A stretch of 32,500 nt of DNA from Stramonita haemastoma. Lineage: Eukaryota > Mollusca > Gastropoda > Neogastropoda > Muricidae. Of the stretch, positions 1 through 9,522 are shown one piece after another; the first letter of the stretch is position 1; each line of letters begins with the position of its first letter. The stretch is taken from positions 28,392,088-28,424,587 of the forward strand of contig CM060320.1 of assembly GCA_030674155.1 (NCBI GenBank). The letters are read 5' to 3'. A program made the position numbers and the translations under genes. Under the pieces are notes generated by a model. It saw only the letters and a program-made list of their open reading frames with translations. It did not search any database and had not been told where the DNA came from.

Positions 1-44
1 TATTATAATGAAACCGTGGCCTTCTACAATAAAATTGATCAGAG

Positions 45-205
45 TTCTCTCTCTCTGTCTGTCTGTGTGTCTCTCTGTCTGTGTGTCTGTCTGTTTCTGT
101 CTGTCTGTCTGTTTGTTTCTGTATATGTGTGTGTGTTTGCGCGTGTGTGTGTGAGTGTGTGCACGCGCGCGCGCGCGTGTGTGTGTGTGCGTGCGTGCTT
201 GCGTG
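45..205 (+). repeat. Compound CT/CTGT/GT/CG microsatellite
   Basis: Starts with CT repeats, passes through CTGT units and ends with GT and a short CG run (CGCGCG near 165-175). The open frames here are translations of the repeat. Confidence 0.9.
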
Positions 206-544
206 TAGCCTTTTTGGTATTGGTTTAACTTATTACATCATTAGATTATAACTTCAAAATTGTTTTCCTAGCTTACTGGATGGTGATGTTTTTATTCCAT
301 TTTTCATATAATATGTTCCAGCTAATGTGCGTACTGAACTGATTTCGCACCTTTCTATTGTTTGATAATATTGTGTTTTTTTTCTCTCTCTTTCCTGAAT
401 ACTTTATCGTCTTCATTTTTTTTTTGTCCGGACAGTAGTTCATATCTTGTTTCTTTTCGTGTTTTTTTTCTTTTTCTTTGTTCTGGTTTGGTTTTTTTGT
501 TCTTTCCTATCTTTGTATCTTTCTACATCTTTTCTACTGTCATC

Positions 545-712
<168 letters not shown>

Positions 713-859
713 GTTCGCTTGTTATCTATCATTTTTTGTGCGCTGTGTTTTCTCCCTGTCAATTATGATGCTGTTATGACAATGGAACAGCTTACATACA
801 AAGTCTATCAAAGGACTGTGTTCTTGTTCTTATTCTTATTTTTGTTGAACGTGTTGTCG

Positions 860-1215
860 TCGATGTTGTTGATAGCGTGGTGGTAGTGGTGGTGGTGGTG
901 GTGGTGGTGGTGGTGGTGGTAGTCGTGTTGTTGCTGTTGCTGTCGTTGCTTTTTTGTTGTTTCTTGTTTATTTACGTTGCTTTGCCTTGCTTGCTTAGCT
1001 AAATCCTGGAGTAAAGAGCTTACAGCTTGAGACAAAAGTCGTGTTGTTGTTGTTGTTGTTGTTGTTGATGTTTGCCGCTGGTGTTGATGTTTGCCGCTGA
1101 GCGTGTTTGCTTTTGCTGTTTTATATAGATGTGGTTGTCGTGGATGTTGTTGCTGCTGCTGCTGCTGCTAGTAGTTTTGTTGTTGTTGTTGTTGTTGTTG
1201 ACTTTGTTGTTTGTG
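860..1215 (+). repeat. Cluster of trinucleotide repeats (GTG, GTT, GCT)
   Basis: GGT/GTG units dominate 878-922, TTG/GTT units 1037-1068 and 1176-1202, and TGC units 1148-1170, with a direct repeat of GATGTTTGCCGCTG at about 1067 and 1087. The minus strand reads poly-His and poly-Gln, but the lack of flanking coding sequence argues against a gene. Confidence 0.85.
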
Positions 1216-1404
1216 GTGAATTCTTTAAGTTGCTTTTGTGTCCAAATTTTAGAACATGATTGTTTGAACCCCTGATCAAAGTATCATTGAAACTGAACTC
1301 ACATCACTTCATACTTGAAATTGTTTACCGGATCCGTTTTCGAGCTTAACAAAATGACTAGATTACGTTTTTTGCACAATTTTACTTGTTCTTTTTTTAT
1401 TCTG

Positions 1405-1698
1405 TTTATGCTAGTGTCTCGAGGATAATGGAATAAGCACTCATGTGCTTTCTTACATCCAATCCCCATGTGTATACAGTCTTTTTTTTGTAAATTCTGT
1501 CATCTTTGCCCACCGGCACACAATGGCGTACTCTTTCGAAAAGCGGAACAGGGTTTAACGTGTGCTCAAGATGTTCTGCACGCGTTCGCAAACAGGGTCT
1601 CGGTTTATAGTCTCAGCCGAAAGACTTTCGGGGAGAGTGGAGTCTGCACTGATGTTAGTTCCAGTGGGAAAATCCCCTCGAACAGAATTTGAACCTTG
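1405..1698 (-). mobile_element. SINE copy, core plus tail type 1
   Basis: Read on the minus strand: a B-box-like GGTTCAAATTC (about 1697-1687), GGGGATTTTCCCACTGG, a short perfect hairpin (CCGAAAG and CTTTCGG around one A, 1617-1631), then the family core ACCCTGTTCCGCTTTTCG and GCCATTGTGTGCCGG, then CATACACATGG-like text, and the type 1 tail AGTGCTTATTCCATTATCC. The same order recurs at 20.75-20.93 and 27.87-28.11 kb. The tRNA head upstream of the B box is not recognisable. Confidence 0.65.
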
Positions 1699-2261
1699 TC
1701 ATTACCTTAGCCTGTTTATTTGCCTTGACTATACTGGTTTCTATCATAGTATATGACGCTCTCCTCAATGCAGATTTTGTCAGCAACAAACTGATGCCAG
1801 GTGTTTTTTTTCTGATAATAAGTACGCTTCTAAATCACAGTATCGCTGCTATCATTATTTTTTTTTCCCCGATCTCTTCACCGTACCATTTTCCCGGTTT
1901 ATTAGTTTGTGTACAAGATTGTAATTTTCGGATGTCTCCTTGTCAAGGACATGTGTCTTATTGTTTTGTACTGTTTTTTTTTAATGTGCAAAATGTGTGC
2001 TTGCACAAGGTTTTGAGAGAATGTTCTTTTTTTTTGTTCTTTGCTTTGTTTTCTTCTCTCTCTCGAAACAAACACCTAACCGCCAGATCTTAGCTAGGAA
2101 GCAGATGATGTATTATTTTGGCTCATGTTATAAATCATGGAGCTAACATTTGCTCACTTCCTTGTCGTTTTGTTTAGTAGAGTTTTCATTTTAATTCTTT
2201 TTCCTGCGCGTGTGTTATGGGTTTCTGTCTCTTTTTCTGAAAGAAAATTCTCTTGGTTTGT

Positions 2262-2372
2262 TATTAATCTGTCTCTTTGTCTCTATCTGTCTCTCTCTCT
2301 GTCTCTTCCTATGTCTCTGTCTTTCTGTGTGTGTGTCTCTCTCTGTCTCTGTCTGTCTCTCTCTATCTCTCA
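2262..2372 (+). repeat. CT/CTGT microsatellite
   Basis: Imperfect TCTCTGTC-type units. It runs directly into the SINE tail fragment that starts near 2370. Confidence 0.85.
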
Positions 2373-2432
2373 AGCACTTGAGTGCTTATTCCATTATCCT
2401 CGATATAAGAGAATATGTAAAATTAAATGAAA
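2370..2432 (+). mobile_element. SINE tail fragment (type 1 tail)
   Basis: AAGCACTTGAGTGCTTATTC and the following CATTATCCTCGATATAAGAG match the tail of the copy at 1.4 kb, in the opposite orientation. Only the last ~60 bases are present, consistent with 5' truncation or with loss of the rest into the adjacent CT microsatellite. Confidence 0.55.
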
Positions 2433-2483
2433 TAACTAAGAAAGCAGCTAGCTTAACACGTAGGTAAACACACACGTGACTGC

Positions 2484-2500
2484 TCACACTCACGCGCGCG

Positions 2501-2553
<53 letters not shown>

Positions 2554-2619
2554 TCTCACACACGCACACACACATACACACACACACACAACGCGCGCGC
2601 GCGCGCGCGCGCGCCACAC

Positions 2620-2696
<77 letters not shown>
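2484..2696 (+). repeat. Long CA microsatellite with an internal CG run
   Basis: CA repeats flank a run of about 12 CG units at 2591-2614. Almost all of the 210 bases alternate purine and pyrimidine. A GA/GACA-rich stretch follows to about 2835. Confidence 0.92.
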
Positions 2697-2698
<2 letters not shown>

Positions 2699-3433
2699 GT
2701 ACACTTGCAACGCACTTAGAGAAAAAGACAGAGAGAGGGAATGAAAGCAAGAAAGATTGAGAGTGTATAGGAACAGACAGAGACTGCGACAGAAAGACAG
2801 AGACAGACACAGAGAGAGGCAGAGAGAAAGACATACAGCAAAGACTATGAAGACAAAAAACTGCAGAATGGACATCCAGCGCCCATCCCAGTGTTTACGC
2901 TCTTACTATCTGTTTGGCAAAAGAAAACAACCCATGAGATGTACGTCACAGACTGCGGAAAAAGTACAGACAAAAGTGTCAAGGCTGGCATAAAAAGGAT
3001 AAAAACAATGGACTGGGAGGACAAGAAAACAGGAAAAGAAACGAAAAACAATATTCTGTTCGGGAGCTTTGAAGAAAGTAAGAGTACTGCTTCTACTGAA
3101 AGATACAGCAGCGTTTGCAAACTACCCTAAGAAAACCTGACCAAATCTTTAGTATTTGTAGAATAGAGTTTATTCAAGTTAGTGAATCTTCCCCACGCTA
3201 CGGATATTAGCTGACGGTATTTAAGCTCTCTTATCCCATTATTTGCAGGTACAATAATTTCGGAGGTACAATCTTATTTGGGAGTGCAATTGCAGTTTAA
3301 ACAACTAGGGAAAATGAAAGAAAAAAACACTGAATATGCATGTAATGTTTTTTTCATCCAAATTACCTTTTGCTTGTAATAAAACATTTATTCAGCAATC
3401 AAATTAATGATACATTTTTTTTTCTTTTGGCAG
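2697..3433. other. Purine-rich stretch, then unique AT-rich sequence; no gene seen
   Basis: 2719-2835 is GA/GACA-rich. From 2840 to 3433 the sequence is unique and AT-rich; a 79-codon plus-strand frame at 2891-3130 is lysine- and threonine-rich, with no recognisable motif and no supporting splice context. It could hold an upstream leader exon of the globin gene, but none can be named. Confidence 0.4.
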
Positions 3434-4229
3434 GTGACAGTCACACGTGAGAAAGATCTTGTCTGCATACTTCAGTGAACCAGAAGGTTTCAAAGTCAAA
3501 GAAAACACTGAGCCTTACAGTGAAGCTCACATCAGAAAACACATACGTTGGATTCATTTTCATCAGTGGATACTGTCCTGATGCTGCAAAGAGATGCATT
3601 CATACACAAAACTCTATGAATAATGCAGCTTGGTGATTGAAAACTTTGAGGGATTTACTCTGGATTATTTCCTGTTGTGGGTACAATTTTAAATAATTTT
3701 GCATTTTTTATTCAAAGATACTCGAGTCAAGTGTGACATTTTAAGCTTAAAGTTACCACTGCGAAGTGGAACCCTTGTTGTGAGATCCAGATAGGATTAA
3801 AACTTAAGAAACAGCAGAAACAAGCCCAACTTTTAGTTGGACTAACTAACTGCAGCATCTACAACTTACAACAGTATCGTGAAAGAGCGATAGCAGTCAC
3901 ACACATTATTCTTTATTCACATTTAACGTCAGTGCATAGTTAAGAGACACAACACACATTCTCTCCGGAGTTAAGGAGAAACAGTAACAACACAAACGGC
4001 AACACCAAAGAGGACTTCTAGACCAGCAACTGCATCAAGCAACCCATAACCAAGCAGCAACAGTAACAGCAACAACAACACCAGCAACAACAACAACCAA
4101 ACAACTCACTTACACACCCCTACCTCCTCTTCACTCACCACCCTCCCCCCACCCCCCACACTCACACCCCCCCCCCCCACACACACACACACACACTCTC
4201 CCCCCCCACACACATAAACCCCCAGAACC
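3434..4229 (+). other. Putative 5' leader (UTR) of the globin exon
   Basis: A strong 3' splice site ends at 3433: a T/C-rich tract from about 3413 leads into CAG, with a branch-point-like TTAATGA just upstream. If it is used, the exon runs from 3434 through the start codon at 4230 to the donor at 4475. Four ATGs cluster at 3581-3625 (3581, 3594, 3616, 3623) and I see none between there and 4230. The last 230 bases are rich in CAA/CAG and then C and CA runs, with no coding look. The transcription start is not obvious; the leader could also begin later, near the TCAGTGC at about 3930. That this stretch is leader is inference from the acceptor and the ATG position. Confidence 0.4.
4140..4216 (+). 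repeat. C-run and CA-rich tract just before the globin start codon
   Basis: Runs of C (one over 10 long) alternate with CA repeats directly upstream of the globin ATG. In the transcript this would be an unstructured, pyrimidine/A-rich leader end, and at DNA level it could form an i-motif or G-quadruplex on the opposite strand. Length is likely polymorphic. Confidence 0.7.
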
Positions 4230-4474
4230 ATGGGAGCTCACCACAGCAAGAAAAAGGCCCGCAACCTAGCCGCCCTGGAGCGAGGCAGCAGCAAGAAGAA
4301 GTACCTGCCGGCTGCTAACGGGACCTGTAACGGCCACGATGGGGGCGCCACCATCGAGGACAAGGCCGCCCAGGAGTTACCGCCCTTCACCGACCACCAG
4401 AAGGAACTGGTGGTGAGCACTTGGAAAGTAGTACAAGAGGACATCGCCCGCGTGGGGGTCAACCTATTCATGAA
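4230..4474 (+). CDS. First coding exon of a predicted N-myristoylated globin (5' partial gene)
   Basis: The exon codes for the first 81 residues plus two bases of codon 82 of a globin-fold haem protein. The fold starts near residue 52: the stretch DHQKELVVSTWKVVQEDIA (55-73) matches the globin A helix, with the invariant-type Trp at A12 (W65) and Gly at B6 (G76), and VNLFMK (77-82) ends helix B. The donor is ATGAA|GTGAGT at 4474/4475, splitting codon B12 after its second base, which is the ancestral globin intron position B12.2. Residues 1-51 are an extension. It starts MGAHHS, fitting the N-myristoylation pattern MGxxxS (Gly2, Ser6), followed by KKK at 7-9 and KKK at 22-24, a typical myristate-plus-basic membrane anchor. 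There is no Cys next to Gly2 for palmitoylation. Such anchors are known in globin X-like proteins, so this is probably a membrane-bound, neuroglobin/globin X-like globin acting in redox or signalling roles rather than bulk oxygen transport. The ATG sits in a good context (ACCATGG). The distal (E7) and proximal (F8) His lie in later exons not found here. Confidence 0.87.
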
Positions 4475-4480
4475 GTGAGT
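4475..4480 (+). other. Splice donor of globin intron B12.2
   Basis: GTGAGT follows ATGAA. Reading through gives an immediate TGA stop, so splicing is needed. The intron extends at least past the SINE at 4.9 kb; no matching acceptor with helix B/C coding sequence (Leu-Phe then a Pro) was found downstream in this window. Confidence 0.85.
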
Positions 4481-4489
4481 CTTTGTCCG

Positions 4490-4800
4490 TCTGTTTTTCG
4501 TCCATGTTGTTGCTGTTGTTGTTGTTGTGGTTGCGTGCTTATTGTTCGTTTTTGTTGTTGTTTGTGTTGTTTGCGTTGTTTGTCAGTTTTTGTTGCTTGT
4601 TTGTTGGTGGTCTCGTTTGTTTGGCTGGTTGGTAAAGAAGGGAATTCCCTGGATGAGGTGGACGTCTTCATAAAGTGAGTCTTCGTGGAATGTTTTGTAG
4701 ACTTTTGTTTGCTTACTTTGGTTGGGTTCTTTTTGTCTGTTTGTTTCTTGTTTGTTTCTTTCTTTCTTTGTTAGTTTATTTGTGTTGAACCCCCCTTCAG
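4490..4800 (+). repeat. TTG/TTTG-rich intron sequence
   Basis: Imperfect GTT and TTTG units fill the start of the globin intron on both sides of the echo segment at 4621-4680. The opposite strand reads Gln/Lys-rich nonsense frames. Confidence 0.7.
4621..4680 (+). pseudogene. Degenerate echo of the globin exon 3' end with a second GTGAGT donor
   Basis: The 48 bases ending in the GTGAG at 4675 align without gaps to those ending at the true donor, with about 29 of 48 bases identical, and TCTT follows in both. The corresponding codons read EVDVFIK against GVNLFMK, and the GT is again after the second base of the Lys codon. The two donors are exactly 200 bases apart. It may be a decayed internal duplication or an alternative exon; no convincing acceptor is seen just before it (a TTTGTCAG at about 4577-4584 is the nearest). 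Chance similarity cannot be excluded. Confidence 0.35.
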
Positions 4801-4889
4801 TAGGGATCTTGGATGTTGGAACTGTTTCAGGTGGAACTGCTGTATTGGCAGTCAGTGTTGAGGGGTTTTGTGATTGTTTGTAGCTTTTT

Positions 4890-5157
4890 GTTCGGAGTAA
4901 TTGCTCAGTTGTCATAACGCTCGCTCTCCCCAAGTATATAGATTCAGCAGCGTAAAGCATGGTCGCCTTATATATGGGTGACTGTTCATGCACCGTGGCT
5001 TTCGAACGGTCCTCCAATTCGCCCATTTGTTAATGGGTACCTTGTCTTTTTAGAGACAGGGAAGGTAAAGCAGCTGAAGAGAGAATATCACCACCCTCAA
5101 ATTACTGGCACCTAGAGAAGCTGAGGTCTCCATGCTCCCAAACGACTATATAGTTTA
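4890..5157 (+). mobile_element. tRNA-derived SINE, full-length-like copy in the globin intron
   Basis: The head (from about 4893) has a tRNA-like A-box region, TTGCTCAGTTG, like the heads of the minus-strand copies at 13.2-13.45 kb and 27.03-27.11 kb. The 3' half has the motif AATGGGTACC followed by TCTTTTTAGAGACAGGGAA, and further on AGAAGCTGAGGTCT; the 13.3-kb copy has closely matching text in the same order. Its position in the intron implies an insertion without harm to the exon. It is diverged, so not recent. Confidence 0.65.
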
Positions 5158-5534
5158 TAGTATCACCTGTACCTTTTAACTTTTGTTTGGATGGAAGTTT
5201 TTATTTCTGTTGTTGTTATTGCTCTTATTGTTGCTGATCCCGCCCTGCCATAAAGGGATAATAGCTGGGGTTTCTTATCTTATTGTTAACGGTTATTTGT
5301 TTCTTTGGTGTTTATTTTTTGGTATTTGTCTTCTTCCCAAAGTAGCAGTAAAAGTCAGGGCTGTTTTTTGTGTTGTTGTTCTTTCTACTGCAGCTGTTGT
5401 GGCTATTGCTATGACTGTTTGTTTTATTCGCAAGTAGGCCCCAAAACAAGATTGTGTTATTTGTAGATGATGCTGCTGCAGTCGTTTATCTATGTCTGTT
5501 GTTGTGAAAATAACAACGGTGACCATTATCACGG

Positions 5535-5535
<1 letters not shown>
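5158..5535 (+). other. T-rich intron-like sequence, nothing identified
   Basis: Contains short GTT runs at about 5207-5235 and 5381-5400 but no feature I can support. It would be part of the first globin intron if that intron is long. Confidence 0.4.
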
Positions 5536-5616
<81 letters not shown>

Positions 5617-5692
5617 GGTGGTGGTGGTAATGGTGGTGGTGGTGGAGTTGATGATGAAGCTGATGATGATGATGATGACGATGATGATTGCG
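5536..5692 (+). repeat. GAT/GGT trinucleotide microsatellite
   Basis: About 21 GAT units are followed by GGT units and again by GAT units. Frames through it read poly-Asp, poly-Met or poly-Gly, none with credible coding flanks. Confidence 0.92.
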
Positions 5693-6816
5693 ATGATGGT
5701 GGCGAGGTTACTGCTGTTGCTAACGTTTCTGTTATTGATGCCTTTGGTGCTATCTATCCTCCTTATATACAAATCCTTGAAGTATCTTCGATGTCACTGT
5801 CGCAATCCTAGAGGGATTGTCTGTATATACCCCCACTCACTCCCACGCTAACTTCCCGACAACAGCAGCAGCACAGATCACATATGTCAGACAAGTTTAA
5901 ATCTTTACTGTCCAGAAAAGAAATCAAAACCACCCACCCAAAAAGAAATCAATTCAAACTTTACTTTATGCAATCATTGTTTTTAAGTTTTTTTCCCGCC
6001 CCTCTTCCTAAACGGTTCTTAGATATCCCAAAAAGGAGCGGCTTCTACAGTCCAACTCACCTATAAACTCACTTCCATAAGCTAACAATGTTACGATGCC
6101 TCCATGAAAGTCCAGATTGGAGAATCCGATCCTGACGCCACGCTTTGCCCCTGGTGAATTGTTGTGCTGTGCTGCAGAAGCTACTTAGAGTAGAATGAAG
6201 CGAAATGGGTAATGGGAGGGAGAATGGGCCATAAGGGAAGGATAGTGAAACAAGGGTGAAGGAATACGGACAAACGTAAAAGGAAGAGGGTAATGTTATT
6301 GGGAATGCTCTACCAGTTCTCGTGAAACAAGCCACGTTCCAACGAAGTTTCCTAACTGCTAAGGGTATAACAAGGAATCTACTACCGGAGAATGTAATCT
6401 GTGCGCTCATGCACCCAAACGTGAGCATAGACGACCACACACAGAAAAAAAAGAAAAAGAGCCCGACATTTCGTTAGGCGTTTTCCTTCCTTCTCTTTTG
6501 GTAAACCAGATGGGCGCACAACAGCTAAGACGAGAACGGTGACCCCTCTTAGCTTCTTCAGCGAGATACAAACTCTTTAAGACTCCAGTTAGTCTGACAT
6601 TTAATTCCTCACAGACATTGCCCACTGCCGACCGAAAACCTAGACTATTCTCTGATAGCCAGCCATCAATAGCAGCACAAGAAAGTGGTCACCAGCATGC
6701 GAACGTGCAGAGGAGAGGGAATGAGCGACAATTCCGATTCCATGCAAATCTTCCAAATCGGATTGTGTAAGCTGTGCTGAAATTCAAGGAATACACAAAG
6801 AATGCGTACGCGTGCG
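5693..6816. other. Non-repetitive stretch with no supported gene
   Basis: Several open frames of 60-120 codons occur on both strands between 6069 and 6625, none with splice signals or motifs I can defend. A plus-strand frame at about 6292-6475 contains NALPVLVKQATFQRSFL, faintly like the C-terminal end of non-LTR retrotransposon reverse transcriptases, but the match is too weak to call. Confidence 0.35.
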
Positions 6817-6917
6817 CTCGTGCACACACACACACACATACACGTGCACGCACTCACACACAAATAAACACACACGCAGACGCGCACACAGACACACACA
6901 CAAACACACACACACAT
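6817..6917 (+). repeat. CA/GCAC microsatellite
   Basis: Imperfect CA repeats with G interruptions and ACAA interruptions; nothing else is seen in it. Confidence 0.9.
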
Positions 6918-6939
6918 ATCAAGACTTATCAGAAACATT

Positions 6940-7167
6940 CGCATGAGACTAGAAACCAAGGCCCCGTGTGCGAACGCTCGTAGAACTTCTTATGCACACT
7001 TTGAAACCCCGTTCCGCCTTTCGAAAGAGCAGGCCATTGTGTGCTGGTAGGAGCGGTTGACAAAATTTTTTTTTTTAAAAACAGCATGCACACAGGTGTC
7101 GTGTTGAGGCACCATCCCTGAGGAAAAATCGTGGAGCTGGGAGTCCCCAGGGTGGCTCAGGGCTGTA

Positions 7168-7168
<1 letters not shown>
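6940..7168 (+). mobile_element. SINE copy, core plus tail type 2
   Basis: Starts near GAGACTAGAAACCAAGGCCC, followed by GTGTGCGAACGC, the core GTTCCGCCTTTCGAAAGAGC and GGCCATTGTGTGCTGG, then a tail unlike tail 1: GCATGCACACAGGTGTCGTG and CACCATCCCTGAGGAAAAAT. It ends at the TA microsatellite at 7169. Confidence 0.65.
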
Positions 7169-7365
<197 letters not shown>

Positions 7366-7689
7366 GTACATTATATATATATTGTTTATTATATCTTTTA
7401 TTTATTTTTATATATCAGGAAAAAAATAATGGGTAGGCGCTGCACTTGTGGCGACGCACTCTCCCCGGGGAGAACAGCCCGAATTTCAGGCAGAGAAATC
7501 TGCTGCGACATAAAGTGGTATAAAAAACAAACATGAATGCAACTGAACTGTGTGATCCATCGCGGTCATTCTGCAGTTCCTCTCTTTTTCTCTTTTTCTT
7601 TGAGTGAGATTGGGGGGGGGGGGGGGTGCTGAATTTATTCGTCATAAACAAATATCATATAGTTATCTAGATGTTTATAACAATCAGTC
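7366..7689. other. Spacer between two SINE copies, no gene
   Basis: AT-rich remainder of the microsatellite, then unique sequence with a run of 16 G at about 7612-7627. It lies between two SINE copies of the same type and orientation. Confidence 0.4.
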
Positions 7690-8120
7690 TCATTCGGATA
7701 AGACTGGAAACCGTTGCCCCGTGTGCGAGCGCATGCAGAACATCTTGCGCACACGTTAAAACCCTGTTCCGCCTTTCGGAAGAACAGGCTGTCGTGTGCC
7801 AGAAGGGGCGGATGACAAAATTATTTTTTTAAAAACCAGCATGCACACAGGTGTCGTGTTTAGACACCATCCCTGAGGAAAATCCGGGAGTTGGAGTCCC
7901 AGGGCGGCTTGGGGCTGTATATGGCAACGTTCTGGTGGCTCCTGCGACGGTACTGGAACCATTCGTATCGGTCATTGCCTTTCCAATGAGGGCGGAGGGG
8001 GGAGGGGGTCTGCTGCATGGGTAACAGTTTGCCCTTCATACTTACTTACCCTGGCTTTGCGCTCTAAAGACTACAGCGCAACTCCATAATCTTCCGAGAC
8101 CGATGGGTGCCTTCTACTAT
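7690..8120 (+). mobile_element. SINE copy, core plus extended tail type 2
   Basis: Closely matches the 6.94-7.17 kb copy: GAAACCGTTGCCCCGTGTGC, GTTCCGCCTTTCGGAAGAAC, GCATGCACACAGGTGTCGTG, and CCATCCCTGAGGAAAATC. It then continues into GGCAACGTTCTGGTGGCTCC and on to a GC-richer stretch containing CCTGGCTTTGCGCTC near 8050, which may be the rest of a longer element. The end point is a guess. Confidence 0.55.
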
Positions 8121-8593
8121 AACAATCATTGATAACCTTGTTTTCCTCGACATTTCGACCAAGGCTTCACATTGTCTCTACTTCTTTTTTTTTTTTTTTC
8201 TGATCTCATTTCTCTGAGTGTTTTTAGCGTTGTTGCCGTATGGCTGTCATGTCTTTGTCTAGGAACTTTTTTTAAAAACTATTATTATTCTGCTGATCAT
8301 TGTTATGACCCGAGATCGTGTGTGAATACGACAGCACCTTATCTTTTTTATAATGTGTGCTTGTCTTTGTTGAACAGTCGACTTTTTGTGTTTATTTTCT
8401 GAGAGATAAACTATGGAAAAAGTTGGTCTTATGCATTCGCGACAGATTTGTATACCAGTATCATCTAATGTGCATACTCTACACAGTCATTCATGCATGG
8501 GACTCTGAACAAAGACGTGGTAAAGATTTCTTTATGGTCATTTTTTGTGATACTTTCAATCAACATAATTATGACAAGGTTTTTTTTCTAGTG
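8121..8593. other. T-rich unique sequence, no supported gene
   Basis: Two open frames (8172-8402 and 8357-8599, plus strand) are rich in Phe, Leu and Val because the DNA is T-rich. Neither shows a motif or splice context. Confidence 0.4.
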
Positions 8594-8611
8594 GAATAAA
8601 CTGTTTTATTC
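8594..8611. terminator. Back-to-back AATAAA signals in a short inverted repeat
   Basis: AATAAA at 8595-8600 (plus) and AATAAA on the minus strand (8610-8605) are the two arms of GAATAAA-CTGT-TTTATTC. This could end transcripts from both sides, for instance a minus-strand gene coming from 9.5 kb upward. No downstream GU-rich element is clear on either side. Confidence 0.25.
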
Positions 8612-9522
8612 AGATATGGGAACAAACATTGAAAATAATAAAGCATTTTCATTCAGATACTTTAATATCTCATAGACAAAAACAATACAGGCAGGTTACA
8701 AGCCATACATAAAAATAGTAAACACCTAAACATAGTATCACGGATATATTACACAACACAAGATCCGATCATCTGTAAACACCCATAGCATACAGCAATA
8801 AAAAAGCACCTGCAACTCGGCAATGCCTCAGCCAGTTATAAACTCGCCAAAGTAAAATCATACTCTTGTGCGCATCAGTATGCCCACGCATCCACACACT
8901 CACACATGGGTCTCTTACGCGCTCAACACAACACACACACACACACGCACACACCACACACCACACATACACACACACGGAACATTTGCACACATGCGCA
9001 CACATTTTTATTACATAAACCTAGCTGTTATAACATGTATGATAAGATTATTTATATTATCAATTAAACTAATTCTCTATTCTATTAAGTTATTGAACTC
9101 AAAAAAACACACACAGTACGCATTTTTATGATATAAACCAAACTGTTCTAACATGTTTGACTTAACATCCATGAACTAAAATACGTTGTCCATTAAAATA
9201 TTGGACACATTTTAAAATAATAAAAGTTAGCCTTTGGTATCATGGCAAGTTGTCCCGAAGTTTTTAATTTTGTTCTATTAATTTTCAGCTGCGAGCCGGC
9301 TACCAACCCTAACTCCAGCTTTTTTTTTTTTGGCTGAAGGGGGAGGTAGGCTTTTCCCAATGCCTGACCAGCAGTGTCACAATGACCGACTAACCGACTT
9401 TGAATGCTCACATCTTTTGAAATAGTTCAGACCACATTGTTCAACCCAATATGCTTTTAAAAGACAGAGTGACAAAAAGCTCAACTACAGCCGTGTTATC
9501 TTTACAGCCAGAAAGTACTTAC
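8612..9522. other. AT-rich non-coding stretch, with a CA tract and a 118-base tandem echo
   Basis: Resembles a long 3' UTR or intron. CA repeats lie at about 8893-8980. The ~40 bases from 9003 (CATTTTTATTACATAAACC) recur at 9121 (CATTTTTATGATATAAACC), followed in both by CTGTT, TAACATGT, giving a diverged duplication with a period of 118. Confidence 0.45.

Noticed and set aside
5293..5851. Poly-Asp, poly-Met and poly-Ile frames
   Set aside because: All come from the GAT/GGT microsatellite read in different frames.
6292..6475. 3' end of a non-LTR retrotransposon reverse transcriptase
   Set aside because: Only a short NALP-like motif resembles the family; the rest, including the catalytic domain, is absent and a stop lies just upstream.
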